This document shows positions 26,015 through 33,108 of a stretch of DNA of 41,275 nucleotides, in pieces. How positions within the stretch are numbered: position 1 is the stretch's first letter; each line of letters begins with the position of its first letter. The translations under genes and the position numbers were made by a program. This DNA comes from a virus: positions 1-41,275 of the IMG/VR virus record IMGVR_UViG_3300032163_000039, one strand, 5' to 3'. Under the pieces are notes generated by a model, which saw only the letters and a program-made list of their open reading frames with translations, had not been told where the DNA came from and made no database searches.

Positions 26015-26529
26015 TACTCCCATCCTTCCTCCCGCCGGCAACGCCACAAGACCGCGGGGTCGCAGGCCGGGTCGGTCATAAACCGGTGGTTGCCGAGGTC
26101 CCGCACCAGCTTGAAATGCTTGGCCCAGGACGGCCTGCAGACGTGGGGGTTGAAATAGTAGGTGGCGTTCTGCACCGGGTTTAACACCGCCTTTTCCACC
26201 ACCCGCCGGGCCACGTCTTTGGCCGCCAGCCAGGATTTATCCCAGGCCCGCTGCGGCTGCCGGGCGAACTTCAGGGCCATCTGATATTGCGGGTCCTTAA
26301 CGGCATCATCCCAGTTGGTCCAGGAAAACTGCCGGTGGGCCGCGATCACCTCTTGCACGGTGGCTGACCAATTCATCGGGTGAGCCGCCCGGTTGAGCGC
26401 CACTGCCATCACCGCGATATAGGCCGCTTCCCCCAGCCGCCGGTATTCCCCCCGCGCCTCGAAATAGCCGTTCAGGGCCAGGGCCGTCTCCGGCGGTAAA
26501 TTCACAATGATTTCCCGTAACTCATTCAT
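26014..26529 (-). CDS. SleB-type cell wall hydrolase (endolysin)
   Basis: A 171-aa protein with the Hydrolase_2 (SleB/CwlJ) pattern: GYFEARGEYRRLGEAAYIAV, with the Glu of ARGE as likely catalytic residue, then LNRAAHPMNWSATVQEVI, RQFSWT, and ATYYFNPHVCRPSWA plus the GNHRFM ending. It would cut peptidoglycan glycan strands at host lysis. It has no signal peptide, so it should need the neighbouring holin-like protein to reach its substrate. Confidence 0.85.
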   Translation of the reverse strand: MNELREIIVNLPPETALALNGYFEARGEYRRLGEAAYIAVMAVALNRAAHPMNWSATVQEVIAAHRQFSWTNWDDAVKDPQYQMALKFARQPQRAWDKSWLAAKDVARRVVEKAVLNPVQNATYYFNPHVCRPSWAKHFKLVRDLGNHRFMTDPACDPAVLWRCRREEGWE

Positions 26530-26638
26530 TGCTCTCAGCCTTCTGGTGCCGGCCCCTCGGGTTCGACGCTCGTGCGCCCCCGCTTCTCCGCCGGCTTACC
26601 CGCCCCCCATGACCCCAGTCGCCCGGTCTATATGGTGT

Positions 26639-26658
26639 CGCAGGCGCCCCCGCCTGCG
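26639..26658. repeat. Dispersed palindrome between endolysin and lipoprotein genes
   Basis: CGCAGGCG-CCCC-CGCCTGCG in an otherwise empty 133-bp spacer. Confidence 0.8.
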
Positions 26659-26662
26659 GGCC

Positions 26663-26989
26663 TTATTTCACCCCCGCCTCAGCCGCCAGTTTCGCGGCGT
26701 TCTGGATCTGGAGTTGCAGCTGCTTGGCCTCGGCCTGCGAGGCACAGTAGCCCTCCTGGATGATCCCGGCCAGCGCCAGAGCGGTATCGGCGCTCACCAG
26801 CGCCAGACCCGCGGTTTCATTGGTCTTATCATCCAGGTACTTGCCCACCAGGGGATCATAAAAGGTCTGCACCGCGATGATGGAACCCTTGGCCACTTTC
26901 AGGGCCGCAGGGTTATCGCAGCACCCCGCCAGGAGCAGCGCCGCCGCCAGCCCCACCGCCCACCCCGCCGTTTTCCCGAACTTGCGCAT
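26663..26989 (-). CDS. Small lipoprotein, lysis region
   Basis: A 108-aa protein with a GGAGG site. A signal sequence (WAVGLAAALLLAGC) ends in an LAGC lipobox, so it should be a membrane-bound lipoprotein. The rest is helical (AEAKQLQLQIQNAAKLAAEA at the end). Next to an endolysin and a holin-like gene it could be the outer-membrane spanin partner, but at this length and with a helical tail that is uncertain; it might also act as an exclusion lipoprotein. Confidence 0.7.
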   Translation of the reverse strand: MRKFGKTAGWAVGLAAALLLAGCCDNPAALKVAKGSIIAVQTFYDPLVGKYLDDKTNETAGLALVSADTALALAGIIQEGYCASQAEAKQLQLQIQNAAKLAAEAGVK

Positions 26990-27030
26990 CTTTGCCTCCG
27001 TTAAATGGTTTGGGGCCCCGCCTGCGGTCC

Positions 27031-27204
27031 TCAATTGGCCTGGGCCATCTTTTCCTCTACCGCTGATTCCAGGATGCGGACGGTGCCCTGGGCCAACCTC
27101 ACTCCCTTGAGCTGGCCTTCCCAGAACCAGCGGTACACCGTGGACCGGGACACCGCCAATCGCGCCGCGGCCTCCCGGGGCCGTAACAACTTCTCCTGGC
27201 TCAT
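27031..27204 (-). CDS. Small excisionase-like HTH protein (HTH_17 type)
   Basis: A 57-aa protein with a GGAGG-rich site (AGGGGAGGGGG). RPREAAARLAVSRSTVYRWF followed by EGQLKGVRLAQGTVRI is the MerR/excisionase-like helix-turn-helix plus wing. It is the first gene of the late operon and close in type to the two HTH proteins at 30.1-30.7 kb. It may regulate late transcription, as no Mor or C homologue was seen, or bind an end site. Role inferred. Confidence 0.75.
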   Translation of the reverse strand: MSQEKLLRPREAAARLAVSRSTVYRWFWEGQLKGVRLAQGTVRILESAVEEKMAQAN

Positions 27205-27300
27205 GAACCCCCTCCCCTTAGGATGTCTCCAACTGATTGATTCTTCCCATACTCATTAGCAATCTATCTAATAAATTTCCCCAGAACGGATGGTGCATCT
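27205..27300 (-). promoter_or_regulatory. Probable late promoter region
   Basis: An AT-rich patch lies between the early terminator and the first late gene. It holds the inverted repeat ATTAG-N8-CTAAT (27255-27272) and TATTAG / TAATGAGTATGG stretches on the minus strand that could serve as -10 elements. No good -35 was found, as expected for an activator-dependent late promoter. The activator is unknown. Confidence 0.45.
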
Positions 27301-27330
27301 GTCTCGGTTTCCGCATCCACCTCGCCCAAA

Positions 27331-27366
27331 AACAAGAAAAAAGCCCGCTCCGATGGCGAACCGGGC
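27331..27366 (-). terminator. Rho-independent terminator of the early/middle operon
   Basis: On the minus strand GCCCG...CGGGC is followed by TTTTTTCTTGTTTTT. It comes right after the zinc-ribbon moron and separates the early/middle leftward genes from the late operon. Confidence 0.8.
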
Positions 27367-27396
27367 CTTTCTAATCATCCAAATCAGAACTGACCA

Positions 27397-27792
27397 TCAT
27401 GCCCGCGCTCCTCCAAATTCCCCCTGGTAATGGCACCGGCCGCAAAATTCTTCACCCCGCTCATTAGCGTGCAGTGGCCCCCCCCGCCAGGGTACAGCGC
27501 CACAACTTTTACAGATATGGGGAGAAATCGTGTCCAGCACGGCACAGATGGATAGGAATTCCACATAGGCATCGTTCTCGTTTAGGAAAAACCTGATGAT
27601 GCCCTTGAGTGGGGTATATAGGCAGTGACTCAAATCATTAATATGTTCCGTGGCCTTGGCCGTGAAGATGTGCTCTGTTGTCATCTGGCCATAGCAAAAG
27701 CAGGAAGCCCCCTTATCAAAGTTCTCCCTGGAGTAGCGACTGAATATTGGCTCACAGTCACCAAAACACCAATGTGGTCTGTTCTTACCCAT
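27397..27792 (-). CDS. Zinc-ribbon hypothetical protein, low-GC moron
   Basis: A 131-aa protein with paired Cys motifs: CFGDC near the N-terminus, SCFCYG, and a C-terminal CKSC...CGRC that should bind zinc. GC is about 45% here against about 65% in the helicase gene it overlaps by 8 bp, so it looks recently acquired. ATG at 27792 is chosen because GGAGGA sits eight bases upstream. The middle part (FLSICAVLDTISPHI) is mixed helical. No known family; possible roles include host takeover or defence evasion, which is speculation. Confidence 0.6.
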   Translation of the reverse strand: MGKNRPHWCFGDCEPIFSRYSRENFDKGASCFCYGQMTTEHIFTAKATEHINDLSHCLYTPLKGIIRFFLNENDAYVEFLSICAVLDTISPHICKSCGAVPWRGGPLHANERGEEFCGRCHYQGEFGGARA

Positions 27793-29131
27793 ACCCACAC
27801 TCCTCCGCCAGGTTATCGAACCGGGTGAACTGCGGCCGGAAGGCCAGCTTCACCTTGCCCACCGGGCCGTTGCGCTGCTTGCCCACGATCACCTCGGCGG
27901 TGCCCTTGTCCGGCGAATCCTCCCGGTAAACCTCGTCCCGGTAGATGAATATGATGACGTCGGCGTCCTGTTCGATGGCCCCACTTTCACGCAAGTCTGC
28001 CAGTTGGGGCCGTTTGTTGGGGCGCTCCTCCACCCGCCGGTTGAGCTGGGATAGGGCCATGACCGGCACGCTCAGTTCCTTTGCCAGGGCCTTCAGGGAA
28101 CGGGAGATCTCCGAGATCTCCTGCTCCCGGTTGTGGGCCCCCCTGCGCCCCTGCATGAGTTGCAGGTAGTCGATCACCATCAGGCCCAGGTTGCCTTCCG
28201 CCTTGAGCCGCCGGGCCTTGGCCCGGATGTTCAGGACCGTGGCCGCCGGGGTGTCGTCAATGAAGATGGGGCAATCCAGCAATTTACCCGCGGCGGCCGA
28301 CAGGTCGGCCCATTCCCGGGAACTCAGAAAAGCCCGGCGCAGGTTCCCGGCGTCCACGCAGCCTTCGCTGCTGAGCAGGCGCCGAACCAGTTGCTCCTTC
28401 GACATCTCCAGGGAGAAGAAGGCCACCGGCACCTGCGCCTGGTGCGCCGCGTGGAAAGCACAATTCAAAGCCAGGGCGGTCTTGCCCATGCTGGGCCGGG
28501 CCGCGATGATCACCAGGTCGCACCTCTGGAACCCCGCGGTCAGGTGGTCCAGGTCCGGGAAACCGGAAGGCACCCCGGTGATCCGCCCCGCCTCCCGGTG
28601 CCAGATGGCTTCCAGGGTGGCCATCTCCCGGGCCGTCAGCTCCCCCACCGGCGCAAAACCCGGCCGCACCTTGCTTTGCGCCACCGCGAAGACCTTCTGC
28701 TCCGCCGCGTCCAGGAACTGGGCCACGTCCTCCACCGGGCCGAGGCAAGCCCCGGCGATCTCCTGGCCGGCGTCCAGCAGGCGCCGCAGCACCGCCTTGT
28801 CGTGGACCAGGTTGGCGTAGTATTCGGCGTTGGTGGCGAACCCCACCTGCTCGCTCAAGGCGGCCAGGAAGACGGGCCCCCCCACCCCTTCCAACTGGCC
28901 CCGCTCCTTGAGGAGGGCGCTCACGGTCACCAGGTCCACCGGCTCCCCCCGGCCGTAGAGGTCCAGCATGCCCCGGAAGATGCGGCTGTGGGCTTGCCGG
29001 TAGAAGTCCTCCGGGGTGAGCAGCTCCGCCACCCGGTCCAGCGCCTCCGGCCGCACCAGGATGGCCCCCAGCACCGACTGCTCCGCCTCCGGGTTGGCCG
29101 GCGGGGTGAAATTGGATGACACTCGAGCCAT
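27785..29131 (-). CDS. dnaB: DnaB-type replicative DNA helicase
   Basis: A 448-aa hexameric 5'-3' helicase. The N-terminal DnaB domain (PPANPEAEQSVLGAIL) is followed by the RecA-like core with Walker A ARPSMGKT at 211-218, EMS near 242, Walker B LMVIDYLQL at 317-325 and the SQLNRRVEERPNKRPQLADL segment with its arginine region. Length and motifs are full, so it appears functional. The ATG at 29131 has an AGGTGA site. Mu relies on host DnaB loaded through PriA, so a private helicase in a transposable phage is unusual. The gene follows an unknown protein that might help loading. Confidence 0.95.
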   Translation of the reverse strand: MARVSSNFTPPANPEAEQSVLGAILVRPEALDRVAELLTPEDFYRQAHSRIFRGMLDLYGRGEPVDLVTVSALLKERGQLEGVGGPVFLAALSEQVGFATNAEYYANLVHDKAVLRRLLDAGQEIAGACLGPVEDVAQFLDAAEQKVFAVAQSKVRPGFAPVGELTAREMATLEAIWHREAGRITGVPSGFPDLDHLTAGFQRCDLVIIAARPSMGKTALALNCAFHAAHQAQVPVAFFSLEMSKEQLVRRLLSSEGCVDAGNLRRAFLSSREWADLSAAAGKLLDCPIFIDDTPAATVLNIRAKARRLKAEGNLGLMVIDYLQLMQGRRGAHNREQEISEISRSLKALAKELSVPVMALSQLNRRVEERPNKRPQLADLRESGAIEQDADVIIFIYRDEVYREDSPDKGTAEVIVGKQRNGPVGKVKLAFRPQFTRFDNLAEECGYG

Positions 29132-29135
29132 CAAG

Positions 29136-30062
29136 TCACCTTTTCAGATATTCCCGGCGCACCGCTGGGGTGGCATTCCGGAGCTCCGGCGGCAGCTCTC
29201 GCCGCGGTTGGCGTTTCGCCCCGGGCGCCGCAGGTTGCTCGGGATTAACCATTGTTCCCTTTCTTGGCGGGTCATCAGCCGCCCCCCCCCCCGCACCTGC
29301 CAGTTCCAGCAGCTTATGAAAGGACTCGAACCATTTGATCTGCACTTCAGGCGACCAGGCCGAATCGAATTCAGGGAGCATCTGGACCAAACCGTCCCGC
29401 CATTCCGACGACTTCATTAGATTGATTTCCCCGGAGGCAAGCAGTCTCGCCCCGGGTATCCTATCCAGAGAACACCGCCCGACTCTCCGCCCTTCCGGCA
29501 GCGCCGATGGCACCACCGCCAGGGCTTCTTTTTTTCGGGGCTGAAGGGGGCGGCGACCCGGCCCTCTGCCTAATCTCGCGGCCTTCATTTTCCGCTCTTC
29601 CAGGCACTTTTTACGGGCCCCCAGGAGCTGGCCTTTCCGGGGGCCCTCCTTCATGATGACAATCTTCCTCTCCTCCGGGTGCTTGGGGCAGAACTCCGAA
29701 GGCGCGGTTATCTCTGCCATTTCCGTCGGTTTCGTCCTGGTCTCCTTTTCTGGCGCGCTTTTCAGGGGCGGCGCCCCACTTCCCCGAGGAATGGAGACCT
29801 CCGGCCGCCGGGGAACTCGAGCAGGTCGCCCCACTTTGCCCTTTTCCGGCCGACAGGGCTCGGCAGGGAGCCGCTTTTTGACCTCCTCCCCTTGGGGGCA
29901 GTCCAGGCAATGATGCAGGTGGCCCAGCCAGGCCCTGGCCTCCTGGAGCTCCCGGGCCCGGGCCTCATTGACCCGGCACTGGCGCTCGCTGATCCCGGCC
30001 TTGAGGCGCTCGCAGAAGAGCCGCCCCGGGCCTGCCAGCACCGTCGCCACCTGGTCGTTCAT
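29136..30062 (-). CDS. Hypothetical Cys-containing protein next to the helicase
   Basis: A 308-aa protein that starts by ATGA overlap with the upstream HTH gene and has a GGAGG site. The N-terminal 60 residues carry Cys at 17, 29, 52 and 55 (CLDCPQGEE), possibly a metal site. The middle is basic and low in complexity (ARLGRGPGRRPLQPRKKEAL). The part at about 215-260 is helical (KSSEWRDGLVQMLPEFDSAW). A role as helicase loader or DNA-binding partner is suggested only by position and charge. Confidence 0.55.
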   Translation of the reverse strand: MNDQVATVLAGPGRLFCERLKAGISERQCRVNEARARELQEARAWLGHLHHCLDCPQGEEVKKRLPAEPCRPEKGKVGRPARVPRRPEVSIPRGSGAPPLKSAPEKETRTKPTEMAEITAPSEFCPKHPEERKIVIMKEGPRKGQLLGARKKCLEERKMKAARLGRGPGRRPLQPRKKEALAVVPSALPEGRRVGRCSLDRIPGARLLASGEINLMKSSEWRDGLVQMLPEFDSAWSPEVQIKWFESFHKLLELAGAGGGAADDPPRKGTMVNPEQPAAPGAKRQPRRELPPELRNATPAVRREYLKR

Positions 30063-30445
30063 GGTCCTCCTCGGCCATCTGACAGTAGGGCCTGCAGAGT
30101 CTCCCTTTTAATCCGCCAGGGGCCCTTCCCCAACCGTACCCCCCCCAACCGGCCATCCCGGAGCATGCGGTATATGGTGCGCCGGCTTAAGGATAGCACC
30201 TCACCTGCCTCCTCTGGGCGGTAGGTCTTCTTGCTCAGTTTGATGGCCCTGGGGCGAGGTGGGGGCTGTTCCTGCCGGTGGGGGCAGTGCAGCAGGCGCA
30301 GGTCCACGCCCTTCTGTAGGGCCCGGTGCAGCCCCCCCAGAATGGGGCGGCACAGAATGAAGCGGGCGCCCAGGAAGTGGCGGCAGCCCTGGCATGGGTC
30401 ACTTTCGCTCAGAGCGATCTTCAAGTTCGCGAAGTCCCAGTGCAT
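30059..30445 (-). CDS. Cys-motif plus excisionase-like HTH regulator
   Basis: A 128-aa protein with two parts. The first has a CQGC pair and further Cys (ILCRP, LLHCPHR) that may bind a metal. The second, residues about 72-123, is a helix-turn-helix of the MerR/excisionase type (LSLSRRTIYRMLRDGRLGGV, then KGPWRIKRETLQALL). It closely resembles the next gene upstream, so the two HTH parts are probably duplicates. The start lacks a good ribosome site. Role unknown: regulation of middle or late genes is likely. Confidence 0.7.
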   Translation of the reverse strand: MHWDFANLKIALSESDPCQGCRHFLGARFILCRPILGGLHRALQKGVDLRLLHCPHRQEQPPPRPRAIKLSKKTYRPEEAGEVLSLSRRTIYRMLRDGRLGGVRLGKGPWRIKRETLQALLSDGRGGP

Positions 30446-30455
30446 GGTCCGGGTC

Positions 30456-30668
30456 TTAAAACCCTTGATGCAACAGGGCCTTGATGGTCTCGGCCTTGAT
30501 ACGCCAGGGGCTGGGGTCGGGGCCCATTTTGACAGCGGCCAGGCGGCCTTCGTGGATCATGCGGTAGATGGTGCGGCGGGAGAGCCGCAGAATCGCCGCC
30601 ACTTCATCGGGGCGCAGCAAGGATTTCCGCTTCAGCAAGCCCAGTCCCGCATCGGCTGTGTCTGCCAT
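30456..30668 (-). CDS. Excisionase-like HTH protein
   Basis: A 70-aa DNA-binding protein with a GGAGGGG site. LRPDEVAAILRLSRRTIYRM, EGRLAAVKMG and SPWRIKAETIKALL give a helix-turn-helix with a wing. It is a near relative of the HTH half of the downstream gene. In the absence of a recognisable Mor or C activator, this pair is the best candidate for switching on later genes, but it could also alter DNA shape at the prophage ends. Confidence 0.75.
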   Translation of the reverse strand: MADTADAGLGLLKRKSLLRPDEVAAILRLSRRTIYRMIHEGRLAAVKMGPDPSPWRIKAETIKALLHQGF

Positions 30669-30690
30669 TTTCCCCTCCTTCAGTCCTTGC

Positions 30691-30879
30691 TTAAAACCTG
30701 CCCGCGGCCAGGACCAACAGCAGCCCCAAAGGGGGTCGGGGCGGCCACCAGAGCCACATGATGATGACCAGCCAAACCAGGACCTCCAGGGCCCAACAGG
30801 TCTCGTCAAAGTACGCTCCTCCCCACCGGCACAGCAGGAGGAAATAGACCAGCACCACCAGGACCAGGAGCAGGATCAT
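30691..30879 (-). CDS. Small two-helix membrane protein
   Basis: A 62-aa, strongly hydrophobic protein (MILLLVLVVLVYFLLLC, then LVWLVIIMWLW) with two likely membrane helices. Its ATG overlaps the stop of the preceding tiny gene. It belongs to a run of three small membrane proteins between the Gam-like gene and the HTH genes. A holin, antiholin or exclusion protein are all possible; no family named. Confidence 0.6.
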   Translation of the reverse strand: MILLLVLVVLVYFLLLCRWGGAYFDETCWALEVLVWLVIIMWLWWPPRPPLGLLLVLAAGRF

Positions 30880-30983
30880 GTCTTACTCTTCCGCGGGCCG
30901 GAGCCGGCCATTATTACCAGACAGCCGATAAAATATCCAACTATGCAGCCCACCCAGAACCCCACCAGGAAATTCCACCACAT
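30876..30983 (-). CDS. Tiny membrane protein (35 aa)
   Basis: Only 35 codons, but with a clear GGAGG site, a start MWWNFLVGFWVGCIVGYFIG, a single membrane helix and a basic tail (GPRKSKT) that would stay inside. Its stop overlaps the next start by ATGA, which argues that it is translated. Function unknown. Confidence 0.6.
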   Translation of the reverse strand: MWWNFLVGFWVGCIVGYFIGCLVIMAGSGPRKSKT

Positions 30984-30994
30984 GGCTTCCTCCC

Positions 30995-31047
30995 GTAGGG
31001 GCGGACCTATGTGTCCGCCCTGGGCGCACACGCAGGTGCGCCCCTAC
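30995..31047. repeat. Imperfect palindromic repeat GTAGGGGCG...CGCCCCTAC
   Basis: Nine-base inverted ends enclose two inner inverted stretches (GGGCGGACA-like and GGGCGCACA). It is a second type of intergenic palindrome, lies between two tiny membrane genes and supplies the stop codon of the upstream one. Confidence 0.7.
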
Positions 31048-31193
31048 AACGCCCACAGCACCGCGGCTGCGGCCACGATGAGCGCCCCGGTGGCCATGAA
31101 ACCCACCAGGGTTTCCCAAACCTGACGCCGGTCTTCCGGGGTGCTCAGGTATTCCTCAACCAGTTTTTTGAGATATAGGCCCGCCTGGTCCAT
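31044..31193 (-). CDS. Tiny membrane protein (49 aa)
   Basis: A 49-aa protein with a GGAGG site six bases before ATG. The N-terminal half is a charged helix (LYLKKLVEEYLSTPEDRRQ), the C-terminal half one membrane helix (VGFMATGALIVAAAAVLWAL). The opposite arrangement of an anchor at the end suggests a tail-anchored protein. It is the first of three small membrane genes in a row. Function unknown. Confidence 0.6.
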   Translation of the reverse strand: MDQAGLYLKKLVEEYLSTPEDRRQVWETLVGFMATGALIVAAAAVLWAL

Positions 31194-31226
31194 CTTCAAC
31201 CTCCATCCGGCGGCCGTTCGTCCGCC

Positions 31227-31262
31227 GGTCCATCGACCGATCCATCGATCGGTCCATCGATT
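31227..31262. repeat. Three tandem 12-bp units
   Basis: GGTCCATCGACC, GATCCATCGATC and GGTCCATCGATT follow each other directly in the spacer between two small genes. Confidence 0.8.
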
Positions 31263-31453
31263 TACTTTTCCCGCAGAGATTTGATGTCCCTCTCCAATAT
31301 CCCCAGGTCTTTCATAAAAACTCTGGCCCGGAGGGCGAGTTCCGCCAGTCCCGCCTGGTCTAAATAATCTGCCATGTTCGTCAGGTGATTGTAGATAGGG
31401 TTAAACCGGGCATACGCGGCTTGTACCGGACGTTTGACCTTGCCCACGCTCAT
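31262..31453 (-). CDS. Small helical hypothetical protein
   Basis: A 63-aa protein predicted to be helical (NHLTNMADYLDQAGLAELAL). Its start overlaps the stop of the Gam-like gene by ATGA and has an AGGAGG site, so it is probably coupled to it. No family recognised. Confidence 0.55.
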   Translation of the reverse strand: MSVGKVKRPVQAAYARFNPIYNHLTNMADYLDQAGLAELALRARVFMKDLGILERDIKSLREK

Positions 31454-31989
31454 GGTTCCTCCTCCTGTTTCACTGACCCCTGGCCCCTGGCCCCTGACCC
31501 CTGCTCTTTCACCTCGTAGCCGAAGGTCTCCTTGACCCGGCGCTCCGTGCCCGCCAAGGCCAACCTTTCATCTGGCCAAGTCGCCAGCACGTCCCAATCG
31601 ACGCTTTCCACCTTCCGGATGCCGCATTGGAGGCCGTAGACCCTGAGGTTGCCCAGGACGTCCACCTTCCGGGGTTTGACCACGTATTCCTCTTTGGCGT
31701 AGAGCAGCGTCCCGTGGGGCAGGTCGAGGGAGCAGGAGCCCAGGCCAGGGAGATCGAAGAAGACCGCCTGGTGCTCCTTCTCCAGGGTTTCGATTTTCTG
31801 TCCCAGGTACGCCAGCCGGTTGCTAATGGCATCCATCTGCCCCTGCCAGCAGCCCCGCACCTTGGTGAACTCCGCCTCCACCAGGGCGTCGATGCGGGCC
31901 TTTTCCGCCTGGGCCTCGGCCACGGCCGCCAACAGCCGGTCCGCCTCGGCGTGCTTCGAGGTAGGGTAATTAATCCGGGTGGCCGTCAT
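31450..31989 (-). CDS. gam: Gam-like host-nuclease inhibitor
   Basis: A 179-aa protein of the Mu Gam type, a Ku-like dimer that holds and protects double-stranded DNA ends from exonucleases. Seen: N-terminal helix rich in Ala/Glu (AVAEAQAEKARIDALVEAEF), then IETLEKEHQAVFFDL, and the strand region HGTLLYAKEEYVVKPRKVDV that matches the family. The extreme C-terminus (GSGARGQGSVKQ) is encoded by a CCCCTGA/CCCCTGG simple repeat and looks like an addition. It overlaps the upstream gene by 20 bp. Confidence 0.8.
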   Translation of the reverse strand: MTATRINYPTSKHAEADRLLAAVAEAQAEKARIDALVEAEFTKVRGCWQGQMDAISNRLAYLGQKIETLEKEHQAVFFDLPGLGSCSLDLPHGTLLYAKEEYVVKPRKVDVLGNLRVYGLQCGIRKVESVDWDVLATWPDERLALAGTERRVKETFGYEVKEQGSGARGQGSVKQEEEP

Positions 31990-32176
31990 CTTCCGTGTCC
32001 TCCCGCCCCAGGGGATTTTCTTGCCAGTCCTGGCAGGTGAAATCCCCGAAGGCCATCATGCCGATACAGTCGCACCAACCCAGATCTGGGATCGGCGGCA
32101 CCAAACCGGGTTCTATCTCCGGCCCCTCCACGGACCACCAGCCGCAGGTGGCGCAGATCTTATTGTCCCGGTCCAT
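31970..32176 (-). CDS. Small Cys-rich protein
   Basis: A 68-aa protein with a GGAGG site. CATCGWW near the start, WCDC in the middle and TCQDW near the end give a CxxC...CxC...C set that should hold one metal ion. An acidic C-terminus follows. Similar small Cys-rich genes recur through this early block. Function unknown. Confidence 0.6.
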   Translation of the reverse strand: MDRDNKICATCGWWSVEGPEIEPGLVPPIPDLGWCDCIGMMAFGDFTCQDWQENPLGREDTEDDGHPD

Positions 32177-32209
32177 GTGTTCAGTCCTCCGCCGCCTGCT
32201 TGCGCATGA

Positions 32210-32632
32210 CTAACCTCCTGGCCCCTGCATCTGCAGCGCCAACTGCCCGATATAGGCGGCTTCGTTCATCCGATTCAGGCGGGCCAGCCGACCGATTTTC
32301 TTTTTCACTTTCTTTTCCTCCCGGGCTACGTATTCCCGGCGCTCGCTGTCAGAGGAGGGGTGATAATAGCCCGGCTTGACGGTGCAGCAGGAATGGGCGA
32401 TGAAAACCGGATTGACCAGGTCGTACTTCACCTCTTCGATAAGTTTGCGCAGCCGGCGGCAGCCGGTCATTTTGTTACCCTCATAGGGCCGCAGGAAGAC
32501 CTTTTCGAACAGCTCTCCCGCCCCAATGGCCCGGGCCTTGCCGATGTGCCGGGTCAACTCGATGAGCAGCCGGCTCTTGGCCTGCTGCCATTCCAGGTCC
32601 CGCTGCAAGTTGGCAACTTTTTTCTCCGTCAT
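32210..32632 (-). CDS. Hypothetical early protein
   Basis: A 140-aa basic protein, helical at both ends (VANLQRDLEWQQAKSRLLIE and VAREEKKVKKKIGRLARLN), with a central HSCCTVKPGYYHP segment that might bind metal. A GGGAAA site precedes the ATG. In Mu-like phages small genes of this block modulate host replication or transcription. No family named. The 89 bp upstream hold nothing recognisable. Confidence 0.55.
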   Translation of the reverse strand: MTEKKVANLQRDLEWQQAKSRLLIELTRHIGKARAIGAGELFEKVFLRPYEGNKMTGCRRLRKLIEEVKYDLVNPVFIAHSCCTVKPGYYHPSSDSERREYVAREEKKVKKKIGRLARLNRMNEAAYIGQLALQMQGPGG

Positions 32633-32721
32633 TTTCCCGTCCTCGCTTGGGTGTGGCCGCCAGCCTCCTTTCCGGCCCCGGCGACCCCCGGGGCCGGTTG
32701 CAGGTTAACGGGTAAGCGAAT

Positions 32722-32925
32722 TTATGGCGCGGCCGCCTGCCGCTCCCGGGCCGCCACCTCCCCAGGGGCCCGGCCCTTTTGCGGACAGCGCCCCAGGCAG
32801 TGGGGGCTTTCCGGATTCCGGCAAATGCCGTCCAGGTCCCCGAAGTATAGGCAATCTCTGGGGGCCAGGTCCGCCTCCTCCCGCCAAGGTCTTCCTGCGC
32901 CCCAGGGATTGTGGTGATCGCACAT
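32722..32925 (-). CDS. Small Cys-rich protein
   Basis: A 67-aa protein with Cys at positions 2, 25, 35, 43 and 47 (DCLYFGDLDGICRN and HCLGRC) and an AGGGGG site. The spacing suggests a compact metal-binding knuckle. Function unknown; one of several Cys-rich genes in this early region. Confidence 0.55.
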   Translation of the reverse strand: MCDHHNPWGAGRPWREEADLAPRDCLYFGDLDGICRNPESPHCLGRCPQKGRAPGEVAARERQAAAP

Positions 32926-32928
32926 GGG

Positions 32929-33108
32929 TCATTCCCCCTTCGGCTGACTGGTGAGGTGCCAGCACCGGCATAAGGAGCATTGGTAGGCCCGTTCCGGCAC
33001 ATAGTCCCGGCGGGAGATGGCCGTGATCCGGGCCACCGCCATCATGGCCCGGCGGTGGCTGCTGTACCCCGTCTTGCCGGTTCTGCATTTACGGTTGTGG
33101 CTCGACAT
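32929..33108 (-). CDS. Small zinc-ribbon-like protein (WHLT motif)
   Basis: A 59-aa basic protein beginning MSSHNRKCRTGKTGYSSHRR and ending in YQCSLCRCWHLTSQ. Small phage and bacterial proteins with a first KC.T pair, a central helix and a final C..C..WHLT share this layout and probably fold as a zinc ribbon. It has a GAGGGG site. It overlaps the GemA-like gene by 20 bp. Role not known. Confidence 0.65.
   Translation of the reverse strand: MSSHNRKCRTGKTGYSSHRRAMMAVARITAISRRDYVPERAYQCSLCRCWHLTSQPKGE

Noticed and set aside
30883-31119. 78-codon minus-strand frame
   Set aside because: It overlaps two tiny genes that have better ribosome sites and membrane-type sequences, and its own composition is Gly/Arg/His-rich.
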